DNA of 44,413 bases from Candidatus Segatella albertsiae (GCA_002451555.1 DKCU01000101.1:1-44413), one strand, 5' to 3'; shown: positions 1 through 9,093, numbered from the stretch's first letter. The notes: a model not told the origin generated them from the sequence alone. Program-made: numbers and translations.

Positions 1-1616
1 AGCGAAGTGGTGAAGTAGATACCTGCCAAGAGTACCGTAGGTCCCATCGAACCGAGACTATCCACCAAGGTCTGTGAGACCAAGGCTGAAGCTCCCGTCT
101 TCTCCAAGGCGGTGGACATCGGCATCATGGCAGCTATGAGCACGATACTCTCCCAGTTGATGGTCTTGTAAGCCGCCTCCACATTGCGGAAACAACCTGC
201 GAAAACCGTGAGCAAACCTGCCACTATCACTGCCGTAACAGGAGCCACGGGGATGAAGTCGAACACCATCATCGCTATCATCAGGAGCATGATGAGGGCG
301 GCAACAGGGGCCTTGTAGTCCAAGAGCACCTTGTCGGCTACCTTCTCGGGCTGTCCGAGCACCACCCAGTTGACGATGTCGGCTGATAGATGTGAGAGGT
401 TGGTCCATTCACCCTGCACCAGGAGTACATCGCCCACATGGAGCTTTCTGTCTATCAGGTTCTCAGTAATGTATTTATTATCTCTCTTGATGCCCAAGAC
501 ATTGATGCCAAATCGCTTTCTGAGGTTGGCTTCGCCGATATGCAAGCCCACGAAGTTGGAAGTCGGCATCACGACGATTTCCGTCAGTCCGAGGTCATAG
601 AAGTCTATCTTCACGTTCTTTATCTTCCGCAACCCATAGTCCTTGGCGAAGACTTTTATCTTCTCGTCATCACCTATTATATATAAGGTGTCTCCCTCGC
701 TGATGACGCTGTTGCTCTTCGCCATGTTCTGATTAATGTCCTTCATCAGTCCGAGGCGCAATTTCTTCTCGTTTCTAATTTCGATGATACTCACGCCGTA
801 TCGCTTTTGAATGCTGAGTTCCTTGAGCGTCTTTCCTACGATGTTCGCTGAGACATCCATGGAAGAAGCACTTGAAGCTGAAACGTCAGCGGCAGGAACA
901 TCAGCGGCAGAAGCACGCTTTTTCGGCACGATATAGCGATGCAGATTATCGAGCAGACGATATTCATCCACGAGGTCGTCGAGCGACTTTGCCTTTTTCT
1001 TTTTCTTACCATTCTGTTTCTTGCTGAGGAAAAGGCGACTCAGAGGCATGAGCACGATAATGCCGATGGCTATGACAATGATACCCACAGGGAAGAAAGA
1101 AAAGAAAGCGAGCGGTTCGAAGCCCGCATCCGTCAATACTTCATCGATGACAAGGTTAGGCGGCGTTCCTATCAGGGTAAGCATTCCGCCCAAACTTCCT
1201 GCGAAAGCCAACGGCATGAGTAACCTACTCGACTGCATACCCGAAGCCGAGGCAAGGCTCATGATGATGGGCATCATCAGTGCCACCGTACCCGTATTGC
1301 TCACGAAGGCTCCAATAAAGGAGGTAACGAGCATCACCAGCAGAAAAGTGATGGTCTCATTACCATGCGAGAGAGCCATGAGCTTATTGCCGGTCAACTT
1401 GGCGAGTCCGGTCTGCATGATGGCTCCACCCACCACAAAGAGTCCTATCATCATGATGACGATGGGCGACGAGAAACCAGCCAAGGCCTCTGCGGGGGTA
1501 AGAATTCCACAAACAAGGAGTGCCGCCAATGCAGTGAGCGCCACGATGTCTGCCCTCACCCTGCCCCAGATAAACATGGCAACAGTCACAATTAGTATGA
1601 TAAGGGTTATTGTCAT
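1..1616 (-). CDS. SLC13-family (DASS-like) anion permease with TrkA-C domains, 3' end outside window
   Basis: The frame is open without a stop from the ATG at 1616-1614 to the window edge, so about 538 residues are present and the C-terminus is missing. The N-terminal part is a row of hydrophobic helices with the motif SLGGMLTLIGTPPNLVID, typical of SLC13/ArsB-like permeases (first repeat SNTGTVALMMPI). A Lys-rich loop near residues 200-215 leads into two TrkA-C-like cytosolic segments (for example VGKTLKELSIQKRYGVSIIEI, then VGLHIGEANLRKRFGINVLGI), followed by more membrane helices. The family moves dicarboxylates, sulfate or similar anions with Na+; the substrate cannot be told here. It has its own promoter at 1671-1702 and diverges from the PUL. 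The plus-strand open frames over it lack any family resemblance. Confidence 0.88.
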   Translation of the reverse strand, partial: MTITLIILIVTVAMFIWGRVRADIVALTALAALLVCGILTPAEALAGFSSPIVIMMIGLFVVGGAIMQTGLAKLTGNKLMALSHGNETITFLLVMLVTSFIGAFVSNTGTVALMMPIIMSLASASGMQSSRLLMPLAFAGSLGGMLTLIGTPPNLVIDEVLTDAGFEPLAFFSFFPVGIIVIAIGIIVLMPLSRLFLSKKQNGKKKKKAKSLDDLVDEYRLLDNLHRYIVPKKRASAADVPAADVSASSASSMDVSANIVGKTLKELSIQKRYGVSIIEIRNEKKLRLGLMKDINQNMAKSNSVISEGDTLYIIGDDEKIKVFAKDYGLRKIKNVKIDFYDLGLTEIVVMPTSNFVGLHIGEANLRKRFGINVLGIKRDNKYITENLIDRKLHVGDVLLVQGEWTNLSHLSADIVNWVVLGQPEKVADKVLLDYKAPVAALIMLLMIAMMVFDFIPVAPVTAVIVAGLLTVFAGCFRNVEAAYKTINWESIVLIAAMMPMSTALEKTGASALVSQTLVDSLGSMGPTVLLAGIYFTTS

Positions 1617-1670
1617 GTGATAATTACTATTTGATGATAAATATTTGATTAAAAATATGCGATTTAAATA

Positions 1671-1702
1671 CAAAAATACACATTTATCCCCTAACTACCA
1701 AA
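1671..1702 (-). promoter_or_regulatory. Bacteroidota-type promoter of the SLC13 gene
   Basis: Read on the minus strand, TATTTTTG (1678-1671) matches TAnnTTTG. A TTTG (-33) lies at 1702-1699 with 20 bp between. The -33 element sits in a 15-bp dyad ACCAAA-N3-TTTGGT (1697-1711) that could be an operator. Confidence 0.65.
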
Positions 1703-1758
1703 ATCTTTGGTGAGATTTAACATTTGAATCGAAGGTGACAACCTCCTCTTTTTATCTC

Positions 1759-1910
1759 AATTGTGCGGCAGCATGTCAGGTGCGTCAGGTAGAATCTTTA
1801 AATCCCTATGCGTGGCGAGAAAAACATTTTCTTATTATTAAAACGATATCAGAAATTATATAAAGAGTTTAGAAAACTACTTGCCACACCAGCCACCTGC
1901 CGCAGCAATT
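1759..1910. repeat. 152-bp element bounded by ~34-bp imperfect inverted repeats
   Basis: The left arm, 1759-1792, begins AATTGTGCGGCAG. The right arm, 1877-1910, ends CTGCCGCAGCAATT. Read on opposite strands the arms agree over roughly 27 of 34 positions, with the outer 13 bp nearly perfect apart from one extra base. The A/T-rich interior holds no open frame. It may be a small non-autonomous mobile element or a long RNA hairpin; I see no clear target-site duplication. Confidence 0.45.
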
Positions 1911-1964
1911 AAGCCAAAAATTAGGAGTGGCTTATCGGGAACTCGCCAGAGACTATCCCAAACT

Positions 1965-2006
1965 TCTCCGTGACTAACAGAGAAATCTCTGTGACTTACT
2001 GAGAAT
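1965..2006. repeat. Two tandem 21-bp repeats upstream of the ECF sigma promoter
   Basis: Copy 1 is 1965-1985 and copy 2 is 1986-2006, agreeing at 17 of 21 positions (shared core GTGACTnAC then GAGAA). The junction forms the hairpin CAGAGA-AA-TCTCTG. The array ends about 55 bp upstream of the -33 element of the sigma-factor promoter, so regulator binding is possible but not shown. Confidence 0.6.
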
Positions 2007-2060
2007 ATAAATCACAATAGAATGTTATAAGTTAAAACAGCTAACATTAATGTATAAAGC

Positions 2061-2092
2061 TTTGGCGGTTTCGAATATTAATAGTAAATTTG
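2061..2092 (+). promoter_or_regulatory. Promoter of the ECF sigma/anti-sigma operon
   Basis: TTTG at 2061-2064, 20 bp, then TAAATTTG at 2085-2092: a full match to the Bacteroidota housekeeping promoter. The predicted leader is about 75 nt before the ATG at 2172. Confidence 0.75.
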
Positions 2093-2171
2093 CAGCAAAT
2101 ATTTAGAAATATATTAAATTTTTAATGATCGGAGATACAAACTAAAGACTTAATAGGAAAAATTAGATACA

Positions 2172-2765
2172 ATGGACAGTACAGAAGAAATTATTGTTAG
2201 ACAATTAAAAGAAGGAAAAGAGAAAGCATACAAATTTCTGTATGATTATCATTATCCAACGCTATGCTATATCGCAGAGCAATATGTACATGATACATTT
2301 TTGTCCGAGACGATTGTTAGCGATGTCATTTTCCATCTTTGGGAAATCAGAGAAACTGTGAACATCTCTACATCCATACGTAGTTATCTGGCGCAAAGTG
2401 TGCGCAATCGTTGCCTTAATTATCTCAACTCACAAGTGCAACAACATGAATCCGTACTTTCTGGATATAATCTCATAGATATTCCATTCATGAGATATAT
2501 CAAGAGCGACGATTACCCTTTAGGCAGATTGTTGGCAGACGAGTTGGAAGACAAAATATCAGAAGCCATTGGCAATTTACCAGAAGAATGCAAGCGAGTG
2601 TTCAAACTAAGTAGATTCGAAGGCAAGAAAAATCAAGAAATTGCGGAAGCACTTTGCATTTCCATCAATACGGTAAAATACCATATAAAACATGCCTTGG
2701 CACTATTGCATGAGAACTTACATCAATACCTCATGGATTTTTTTCTTTTTTTTATTGTTTTTTGA
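2172..2765 (+). CDS. ECF RNA polymerase sigma-70 factor (Bacteroidota PUL type)
   Basis: This 197-residue protein would direct RNA polymerase to the promoters of the adjacent glycan-uptake genes when released by its anti-sigma factor. Region 2 lies at about residues 20-85 (FLYDYHYPTLCYIAEQYV, then an SDVIFHLWE segment). Region 4 lies at about 128-180, with the helix-turn-helix KKNQEIAEALCISINTVKYHIKHAL. The C-terminus is an unusual run of aromatic and hydrophobic residues (MDFFLFFIVF) that may pack on the partner. A FecR-type gene follows 47 bp downstream, and an STN-bearing SusC comes next, the usual three-part trans-envelope signalling order. Cognate target promoters cannot be recognised by eye. 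Confidence 0.92.
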   Translation: MDSTEEIIVRQLKEGKEKAYKFLYDYHYPTLCYIAEQYVHDTFLSETIVSDVIFHLWEIRETVNISTSIRSYLAQSVRNRCLNYLNSQVQQHESVLSGYNLIDIPFMRYIKSDDYPLGRLLADELEDKISEAIGNLPEECKRVFKLSRFEGKKNQEIAEALCISINTVKYHIKHALALLHENLHQYLMDFFLFFIVF

Positions 2766-2812
2766 CTACCCCACATTCATTTTTTATTGTCACATTTATA
2801 TAAGCACGCTAT

Positions 2813-3835
2813 ATGAAACAAACAAACGAACACATAGACGACTTGATCGTTCAATTGCTCTGCGGAGAATTGAGTGATTGTTCGCTCGCAGAATTGCGAG
2901 CGTGGATTGCCAAGTCTTCAGAAAACATGAAGTATTTTCAAGAGAAACAAGAAATTTGGTTTTCTGCTGTAGAAACTTCCCTATTAGACAAATACAACAA
3001 GGAAGAAGCCTACGCAGTATTCATGCAGAATATGGCGCAAGCACAAGAAGCACAAACTGATTCTCTGCACGACCATCCAACCATCTGGAAAAAACGGATG
3101 AGCTATGCTGCCATAGTCACAGTGATAATTGCAACCACCTTTTTTGCTTATCAATGGGGAGGACACGATGTGAGAGACACCTTTGCTGACATCCAAATGG
3201 AAGCTCCTTATGGTTCACGTACCAAAGTATTGCTGCCAGATGGAACGATAGTATGGCTGAACTCTGGTTCTAAACTAACCTATTCGCAAGGATATGGTCT
3301 AAACGACCGAAAGGTTAGAATCACAGGTGAAGGATATTTTTCTGTCAAACATAACGAGAAATTACCATTCAGTGTCAGTTCACAAGACTTGACCGTACGT
3401 GTATTAGGTACGAAATTCAATTTTCGTGACTATCCGGAAGACAAGGAAGCAGAAGTCATGCTGGAACAAGGAAGCGTGAAGCTTGACAGCAAGCTACCAA
3501 AAGCTCAGCAATCACAAATCATGATTCCAGGACAAAAAGTAACACTTGACAAGAAAACCGGCAAGTTGATTACAGAAAGTTGTGATGTGAAAGCCATCTG
3601 TCAATGGTCGAATGGCTTAATCATCTTCAACGACGCTACAATGGAAGAAATCGCCAAACGCATAGAGCGCAGCTACAATGTAAAAGTGCAAATCAGCAGC
3701 AAATCGATGAAGAAGTACCGCTTCAATGGAGATTTCTTAAGACAAGAGCAAAGTCTGAAAGAAGTATTGGACGCTTTAGCTGCAACAGACAAACTGCACT
3801 ATCGGATACAAGATAGAGTAGTAACCATCTATTAA
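2813..3835 (+). CDS. FecR-type anti-sigma factor
   Basis: This 340-residue inner-membrane protein holds the upstream ECF sigma factor and listens to the SusC STN domain. The N-terminal cytosolic part (1-90) has the short helical sigma-binding region seen in this family (LLCGELSDCSLAELRAWIA). A single membrane helix follows at about 97-114 (AAIVTVIIATTFFAYQW). The periplasmic FecR domain is at about 120-215 (APYGSRTKVLLPDGTIVWLN, RKVRITGEGYFSVKH). The C-terminal DUF4974-like domain is at about 265-340 (FNDATMEEIAKRIERSYNV). Length and order are normal for Bacteroidota PUL anti-sigma factors. It is probably cotranscribed with the sigma gene. Confidence 0.93.
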   Translation: MKQTNEHIDDLIVQLLCGELSDCSLAELRAWIAKSSENMKYFQEKQEIWFSAVETSLLDKYNKEEAYAVFMQNMAQAQEAQTDSLHDHPTIWKKRMSYAAIVTVIIATTFFAYQWGGHDVRDTFADIQMEAPYGSRTKVLLPDGTIVWLNSGSKLTYSQGYGLNDRKVRITGEGYFSVKHNEKLPFSVSSQDLTVRVLGTKFNFRDYPEDKEAEVMLEQGSVKLDSKLPKAQQSQIMIPGQKVTLDKKTGKLITESCDVKAICQWSNGLIIFNDATMEEIAKRIERSYNVKVQISSKSMKKYRFNGDFLRQEQSLKEVLDALAATDKLHYRIQDRVVTIY

Positions 3836-3934
3836 AAATAAAAAACTATCAATACCTTCAATTAATAAACTAAACTTAGATGAAAATGAAAAAGAACAGA
3901 ACGCCCCATTAAGACAATTCTATGGAACGAAGAC

Positions 3935-3971
3935 AAAAAAAGGCAGAAAGATAGCCTACACCTTTCCGCCT
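3935..3971 (-). terminator. Minus-strand intrinsic terminator in the susC leader
   Basis: Read on the minus strand, AGGCGGAAAG (3971-3962) pairs with CTTTCTGCCT (3950-3941) around an 11-nt loop and is followed by seven T residues (3941-3935). All ten pairs form in minus-strand RNA with one G-U wobble. In plus-strand RNA the same position is an A-C mismatch and there is no T tract. No annotated gene on the minus strand needs this terminator. Confidence 0.65.
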
Positions 3972-4020
3972 AAGACATCCTTGTTTCATAAACGTCACCA
4001 AACGCAACAAATCGAGGATT
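3935..4020 (-). ncRNA. Predicted cis-antisense small RNA opposite the susC 5' leader
   Basis: A minus-strand promoter match (4024-4055) would start a transcript near 4020, and a minus-strand intrinsic terminator ends at about 3935, giving an RNA of 80-90 nt wholly within the 256-bp anti-sigma/susC gap. Short cis-antisense RNAs in exactly this place, such as DonS of Bacteroides fragilis, are known to repress ECF-controlled PULs. Promoter and terminator are read from the sequence; the RNA and its action on susC are inferred. Confidence 0.5.
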
Positions 4021-4023
4021 TTG

Positions 4024-4055
4024 CAAAGTTACAGCATTATCCTCAGATTGACAAC
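4024..4055 (-). promoter_or_regulatory. Predicted promoter of the antisense small RNA
   Basis: On the minus strand TAACTTTG (4031-4024) matches the -7 consensus exactly. GTTG (4055-4052) sits at the -33 position with a 20-bp spacer and matches three of four bases. Confidence 0.5.
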
Positions 4056-4091
4056 AACCCCAAAGCTTAATAACATTAATTATCATTTATT

Positions 4092-7000
4092 ATGAACTTT
4101 AAAAAAGCTATCCTTTTGCCATTGGCATTGTCGGCCAATCTGATTCTGTTTGCCCAATCGGTAAACGTCAACATACAGAATGTACCGATGAAGAAAGCAA
4201 TGAGCCTCTTTAAACAACAGAGCGGATACTCTTTTGTTTACGTCTCTTCAGACTTAAACCTCTCAAAAACAGTTAGCGTAAAAGCCACCAACCTAGCTCA
4301 AGCTATTGAGCAAATCCTCGTTGGTCAAAATGTGAAATTCGAGATAATGGGTAAAAACATCGTATTATCTCATAAAACATCCTCACAGGGAAGCAATGAC
4401 ATGAGAACAGCCCCTAAATCACAGAAGCACCACATCTCCGGACGCATTCTTGATGCTGCCGGAGAGCCTATCATTGGTGCCACCATCAAGGAGAAAGGAC
4501 ATTCCAATGGGACCATTACCGATTTGGACGGCAACTTTGCGTTAGATATCTTGCAAAATTCCGAATTAGAAGTTTCCTACATCGGTTACAACACACAGGT
4601 AATCAAGCCTAATCTATCCAAGCCAATGACCATCAATCTGAAAGAAGACGTAGAGACTTTATCAGAGGTGGTAGTCGTGGGATATGGCACCATGAAGAAA
4701 TCAGACCTGACTGGCTCTGTAGCCAGTGCCAACTTGAAAGACTTCGAGAATGCGCCAAACACTAACATCGCCCAGGTTCTACAAGGAACAGTACCTGGAC
4801 TGAATATCGGACAGAGCACAACCACCGGAGCTACACCAGACATTTCTATTCGAGGCGAGAACACTATTTCAGGTAACAATAGCGTCTTGATTGTATTAGA
4901 CGGCATCATATATACCAGCTCCTTATCTTCCATCAATCCCAACGACATTGCGTCCATTGATGTATTAAAGGACGCAAGCGCAACAGCCGTATATGGTGCG
5001 CAAGCTGCCAACGGCGTACTTTTGATTACGACAAAAAAAGGTAAAGAAGGGAAAACTCGCCTCAACTTCTCTTCCTCCTATACGTTCTCAAATCCTACCA
5101 AGAATCTTCACCCTATGAACAGAGCTGAGTATCTTCAGTTCACTAAAGATTTCTGGTACGACAAGGCATATATGGGTCCAGATTACACCACGCCAAATCC
5201 AGATTTCAACGTGGCTGACTACTTGCCCGACACGCCTATGCTTGACAGTTCTCAACCCGACGGCATATCTGCTACAGATTACGACTGGTGGGACGCTGGC
5301 ACGCAAACTGGACATATCTTCGAGAACCGACTAAGTGCATCAGGAGGAAACGGCAAGATGGCGTATCTGCTCTCTTACGAGAACACAAACCAGGCTGGAT
5401 TTATCAAGAATGATGATTTCAAGCGCAATAGCATTCGCATCAACTTGGACATAACTCCGAACACATGGTTGAAATTTGGCATGCAATCCTTTGCCTCATT
5501 TGTAAACCAAGATGGTGCAGAACCAAGTATCTTTGGACTGATGACAGAATCTCCACTCATTTCACCTTACGACGAGAATGGCGACATCAAACCTTATCCT
5601 TTCCAAACATTAGACGAAAACCCTTTGATGGGATCAAATGTATCGGACAAGGAACGGCACAATTATTTCTTCGCCAATGTATATGCTGAAGTCAAGCTAC
5701 CAATCAAAGGATTGACTTATCGCATCAACTATGGCAACAACTATCGCATTGACAATCATTACTATGCAAGTGTATATGGTGCGAGCTTGACTGGAGACGC
5801 CTACAAGAACCATACCGAATATTATGACTATACGGTAGATAACATCCTCAACTACAAGCAAGAATTTGGTAAACATAGCGTAGGAGCCACCTTACTTTAC
5901 GGAGTCAGTGAGCGAAAGTACGATACCACCAAAGCCGATGCCCAAAATTTCTCCAGACTGACATTAGGATACAACAATCTAAGCTTAGGTACGAACCAAT
6001 ATACCACTTCGGGAGCCTGGGATGAGGCGCTGCTCTATCAGATGGGACGAATTAATTACAAGTACGACAACCGCTACTTGTTCACAGCCACTGTGCGTAG
6101 AGATGGCTATTCAGGATTTGCCAAGAACAACAAGTTTGCCATCTTCCCATCCGTAGCCTTGGCTTGGAATGTAAACCAAGAAAAGTTCTTCCATGCAAAA
6201 TGGATAGACCAACTGAAAGTAAGAGCAGGCTGGGGTATCAGCGGCAACCAGACTACCAGATACAAGTCTTTGTCCAAAGTCTCCACGTCTTCGTCGTATG
6301 TTTTTGGAGACGGTGGACAAACTGAAATAGGTCAAAAAGTTTCAACCATGGCCAACAGCGACTTGAAATGGGAGAAGACAGAAGGTATCAACTTCGGCTT
6401 GGACTTCGCTGTACTCAACAGCCGTATCAATGGTACATTGGATGTCTATTTCAATACCACCCGCGACCTCTTATACGACTTGGCCATCCCTACCATTACA
6501 GGTTTCAGTAAAGTGAGCACAAACATCGGCAAGTTGCGCAACAAGGGTATAGAATTTACCATTACCTCACGCAACATCATAAGCAAGAACTTTGAATGGA
6601 GCACCACCTTCAACATTTCATCCAACTCCAATAAGATCATATCGCTCACAGGAGAAGATAATGACGGTGACGGCAAAGAGGATGACTTGGTGGCCAGCAA
6701 CCTGTTCATTGGCAAAAGTTTGCAGTCTATCTACAACTACAAGTTGAATGGCATTTGGCAGCTATCCGATGACATACCTACAGGCTATCACCCAGGCAAC
6801 TATCGTATCGTCGATACCGATGACGATGGAGAAATCACCGTGAACGACCGCGTGATCTTAGGAAAGAAGACACCTGCCTATCGTTTCGGTATATTGAATA
6901 CATTCAGGTATAAGTCATTCAACTTGAGTTTCTTCATCAACTCCATACAAGGTGGACACAATGGCTACTTACAAGCCAACAATGAAACACTTGTAAGAGG

Positions 7001-7346
7001 AGACACCAACGCTCGCCGATGGAACAGGATGAGCGAACTGTCAAAAGACTATTGGTCACCTAACAATCCAAACGCAACCTATTCCCGTTCTATCCAAGGC
7101 GGAACAATAGGAGGTACCCTATACCAAAGTCGAAGCTTCGTACGTTTGCAAGACGTCTTGCTGAGCTACACGCTTCCTAAGGCATGTATAAATGCCATTG
7201 GCTTGGAGAACCTGAATTTCTTTTTCAGCGGCAAAAACCTCATCACCATCACCAAATGGAAGGGATGGGATCCTGAGGCAGGAAGTGGCTATGGTGGCCG
7301 CCCCGTATTGAGAAGTTTTTCATTAGGTTTGAATTTAACTCTTTAA
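4092..7346 (+). CDS. SusC-like TonB-dependent outer-membrane transporter with N-terminal STN signalling domain
   Basis: At 1084 residues this is a full-length SusC-type barrel that imports oligosaccharides across the outer membrane using TonB energy. A signal peptide (1-21, ending LFAQ) is followed by an STN domain at about 23-95 (NVPMKKAMSLFKQQSGYSFV), a CarboxypepD_reg-like domain at about 114-195 (SGRILDAAGEPIIGATIKE), the plug starting SEVVVVGYGTMKKSDLTGSV, and the barrel ending SFSLGLNLTL. The STN domain is the part that contacts FecR proteins, fitting the sigma/anti-sigma pair upstream. SusD follows 13 bp later. The 256-bp leader holds a small inverted repeat (4014-4019 with 4039-4044) and a predicted antisense RNA. 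Confidence 0.95.
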   Translation: MNFKKAILLPLALSANLILFAQSVNVNIQNVPMKKAMSLFKQQSGYSFVYVSSDLNLSKTVSVKATNLAQAIEQILVGQNVKFEIMGKNIVLSHKTSSQGSNDMRTAPKSQKHHISGRILDAAGEPIIGATIKEKGHSNGTITDLDGNFALDILQNSELEVSYIGYNTQVIKPNLSKPMTINLKEDVETLSEVVVVGYGTMKKSDLTGSVASANLKDFENAPNTNIAQVLQGTVPGLNIGQSTTTGATPDISIRGENTISGNNSVLIVLDGIIYTSSLSSINPNDIASIDVLKDASATAVYGAQAANGVLLITTKKGKEGKTRLNFSSSYTFSNPTKNLHPMNRAEYLQFTKDFWYDKAYMGPDYTTPNPDFNVADYLPDTPMLDSSQPDGISATDYDWWDAGTQTGHIFENRLSASGGNGKMAYLLSYENTNQAGFIKNDDFKRNSIRINLDITPNTWLKFGMQSFASFVNQDGAEPSIFGLMTESPLISPYDENGDIKPYPFQTLDENPLMGSNVSDKERHNYFFANVYAEVKLPIKGLTYRINYGNNYRIDNHYYASVYGASLTGDAYKNHTEYYDYTVDNILNYKQEFGKHSVGATLLYGVSERKYDTTKADAQNFSRLTLGYNNLSLGTNQYTTSGAWDEALLYQMGRINYKYDNRYLFTATVRRDGYSGFAKNNKFAIFPSVALAWNVNQEKFFHAKWIDQLKVRAGWGISGNQTTRYKSLSKVSTSSSYVFGDGGQTEIGQKVSTMANSDLKWEKTEGINFGLDFAVLNSRINGTLDVYFNTTRDLLYDLAIPTITGFSKVSTNIGKLRNKGIEFTITSRNIISKNFEWSTTFNISSNSNKIISLTGEDNDGDGKEDDLVASNLFIGKSLQSIYNYKLNGIWQLSDDIPTGYHPGNYRIVDTDDDGEITVNDRVILGKKTPAYRFGILNTFRYKSFNLSFFINSIQGGHNGYLQANNETLVRGDTNARRWNRMSELSKDYWSPNNPNATYSRSIQGGTIGGTLYQSRSFVRLQDVLLSYTLPKACINAIGLENLNFFFSGKNLITITKWKGWDPEAGSGYGGRPVLRSFSLGLNLTL

Positions 7347-7359
7347 AATGTAATTGACA

Positions 7360-9093
7360 ATGAAAAAGATTATATATTTATTCATGGCATTGGGATTAAT
7401 CTCTTGCAATGAGAGCAAATTCCTCGAAGAGACACCAAAAGATTTCATGAGTTCTGAAAACTCATTCAAGACTGAGACCGATTTCAACATGACGGTCAAC
7501 GATTTATACGACCTCATCAGAATCGAGTTTTATGGATATGACGAGAACAAGCCCATGGATTATATCTATGGTACAGATTTGGTCTATGACGGAGAACCAG
7601 GCAGTACCAATCGTCATGGCAACATGCTGGCAGCATACAATGCTACAGGAAGCATCGCTAAGCACCATTGGGATGCTCTTTACAAGATTATTTCCGAGTC
7701 AAACATTCTGATAGCTCGTTCCGCCACAGCCTCTGCCTTGACAGACGACCTAAAGACTAAGTTTGAGGCCAAGGGTAGATTCTTTAGAGGCATGGCATAC
7801 CGCACGTTAGCATACCTGTATGGCGGAGTGCCTATCGAACTGAATGAGGTAGCTAGTCCAAAGAAAGACTACACACGTGCTTCCAAAGAGCAAGTACTGG
7901 CGCAGGCAGAGGAGGATGTACTCTTTGCGGCCCAAAACTTAGCAGACATCAAGGCTGTGAAAGATGGAGAAATCTCTTCTGCTGCAGCTTATCATCTCTT
8001 GGCAGAAATATACCTGGCAGAAGGAAAGAACCAAGAGGCTGCAGAGGCTGCAACCCAAGTGATAGACAACCCTGCGCTCGCACTCATGCAAAACCGCTTT
8101 GGGGCTCGAATGACAGAACCTGGCGATGTATATTGGGATCTCTTCCGAAAAAACAATCAAAATCGTGGAGCTGGTAACACTGAAGGAATTTGGGTTATCC
8201 AGTTTGAGACCAACGTTCCTGGTGGTGGCAGCTCTACCACTACGCTGAAAGTTACTGGCAACTATATGCTGGAGCGCCATTTCGTACCTATGGTAAGAGA
8301 CGTAAAACTCCCCGTGAATGGCAAGAAATTATCTCCATTCAATTGGCCTATCGGGGACTATACTGGCGGACGTGGCATCGGTTGGGGCATTTCTACAACG
8401 TATTTCTCCAATAAGATTTGGGAAGATGATTTTGACGGTGACATCCGCAATTCCAACTATAATTTCGTGAGGAAGTTTCCTGTAAATAACGCTTCTTTTA
8501 CTCAGGCAACTGGTATTGACACCATCAATGTCGACAATCCCCCAGTAGGGCTCATTGTAGGCCAAGGCAACAGCACACAAATACCTGGCAGATATTTGTA
8601 TGCATACCAGACTAAGGCAACAACTCCATTCAACCATCCTACCGAACTGTACCAAAATGCAAGTACCTACCAACTCAAGAGCATTGCTGGTACAACTTAT
8701 GTGGACCAATATATGTTCCGTTTGTCAGAAACTTACCTGCTTCGTGCCGAGGCCTATATAAAATTGGGTGACAAAACCAAGGCTGCCGCCGACATTAATG
8801 TGGTAAGATCTCGCGCACATGCCAAACCCGTCGAAGCCTCAAAGGTTGATATCGATTACCTGCTGGATGAAAGAATGCGTGAGTTGGGTATCGAGGAAAA
8901 ACGTCGCTTGACACTGATGCGCATGGGTAAGCTCTATGACAGGGTGATGAAATGCAATCCATATTATGCCGACCCAAAGACTAATGGAGACGGACTTGGC
9001 ATGCAGAAAACCTACGAACTCTGGCCTATTCCACAGTCAGCAATAGAGGCAAACAATGGGGCTGTCTTAGAGCAGAATCCAGGTTACAAATAA
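7360..9093 (+). CDS. SusD-like surface glycan-binding lipoprotein
   Basis: SusD proteins cap the SusC barrel on the cell surface and bind the glycan. I start at the ATG at 7360, two codons after a possible TTG, because it begins a clean lipoprotein signal (MKKIIYLFMALGLISCNES) with the acylated Cys at residue 16. The mature N-terminus FLEETPKDF and the TPR-like helical segments (GRFFRGMAYRTLAYLYGGVPI at about residues 145-165; YMFRLSETYLLRAEAYIKLGDKTKAAADINVVRSRA near 450-485) are typical of the RagB/SusD family, as is the C-terminal LWPIPQSAIEANNGAVLEQNPGY. The length, 577 residues, is normal. It follows susC by 13 bp and precedes the GH115 gene by 32 bp, so the three are one transcript. Confidence 0.95.
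   Translation: MKKIIYLFMALGLISCNESKFLEETPKDFMSSENSFKTETDFNMTVNDLYDLIRIEFYGYDENKPMDYIYGTDLVYDGEPGSTNRHGNMLAAYNATGSIAKHHWDALYKIISESNILIARSATASALTDDLKTKFEAKGRFFRGMAYRTLAYLYGGVPIELNEVASPKKDYTRASKEQVLAQAEEDVLFAAQNLADIKAVKDGEISSAAAYHLLAEIYLAEGKNQEAAEAATQVIDNPALALMQNRFGARMTEPGDVYWDLFRKNNQNRGAGNTEGIWVIQFETNVPGGGSSTTTLKVTGNYMLERHFVPMVRDVKLPVNGKKLSPFNWPIGDYTGGRGIGWGISTTYFSNKIWEDDFDGDIRNSNYNFVRKFPVNNASFTQATGIDTINVDNPPVGLIVGQGNSTQIPGRYLYAYQTKATTPFNHPTELYQNASTYQLKSIAGTTYVDQYMFRLSETYLLRAEAYIKLGDKTKAAADINVVRSRAHAKPVEASKVDIDYLLDERMRELGIEEKRRLTLMRMGKLYDRVMKCNPYYADPKTNGDGLGMQKTYELWPIPQSAIEANNGAVLEQNPGYK

Noticed and set aside
1021..1620. 199-codon Met-rich frame on the plus strand near the start
   Set aside because: It is antisense to the SLC13 permease; its repeated Met and Ile reflect the reverse of hydrophobic helices.
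3880..3912. Ten-codon frame MKMKKNRTPH after the anti-sigma gene
   Set aside because: Too short, with no supporting ribosome site; a leader peptide cannot be excluded but is not supported.
3941..3971. Plus-strand terminator ending the sigma/anti-sigma transcript
   Set aside because: On the plus strand the stem has an A-C mismatch and no T tract; the minus-strand reading fits better.
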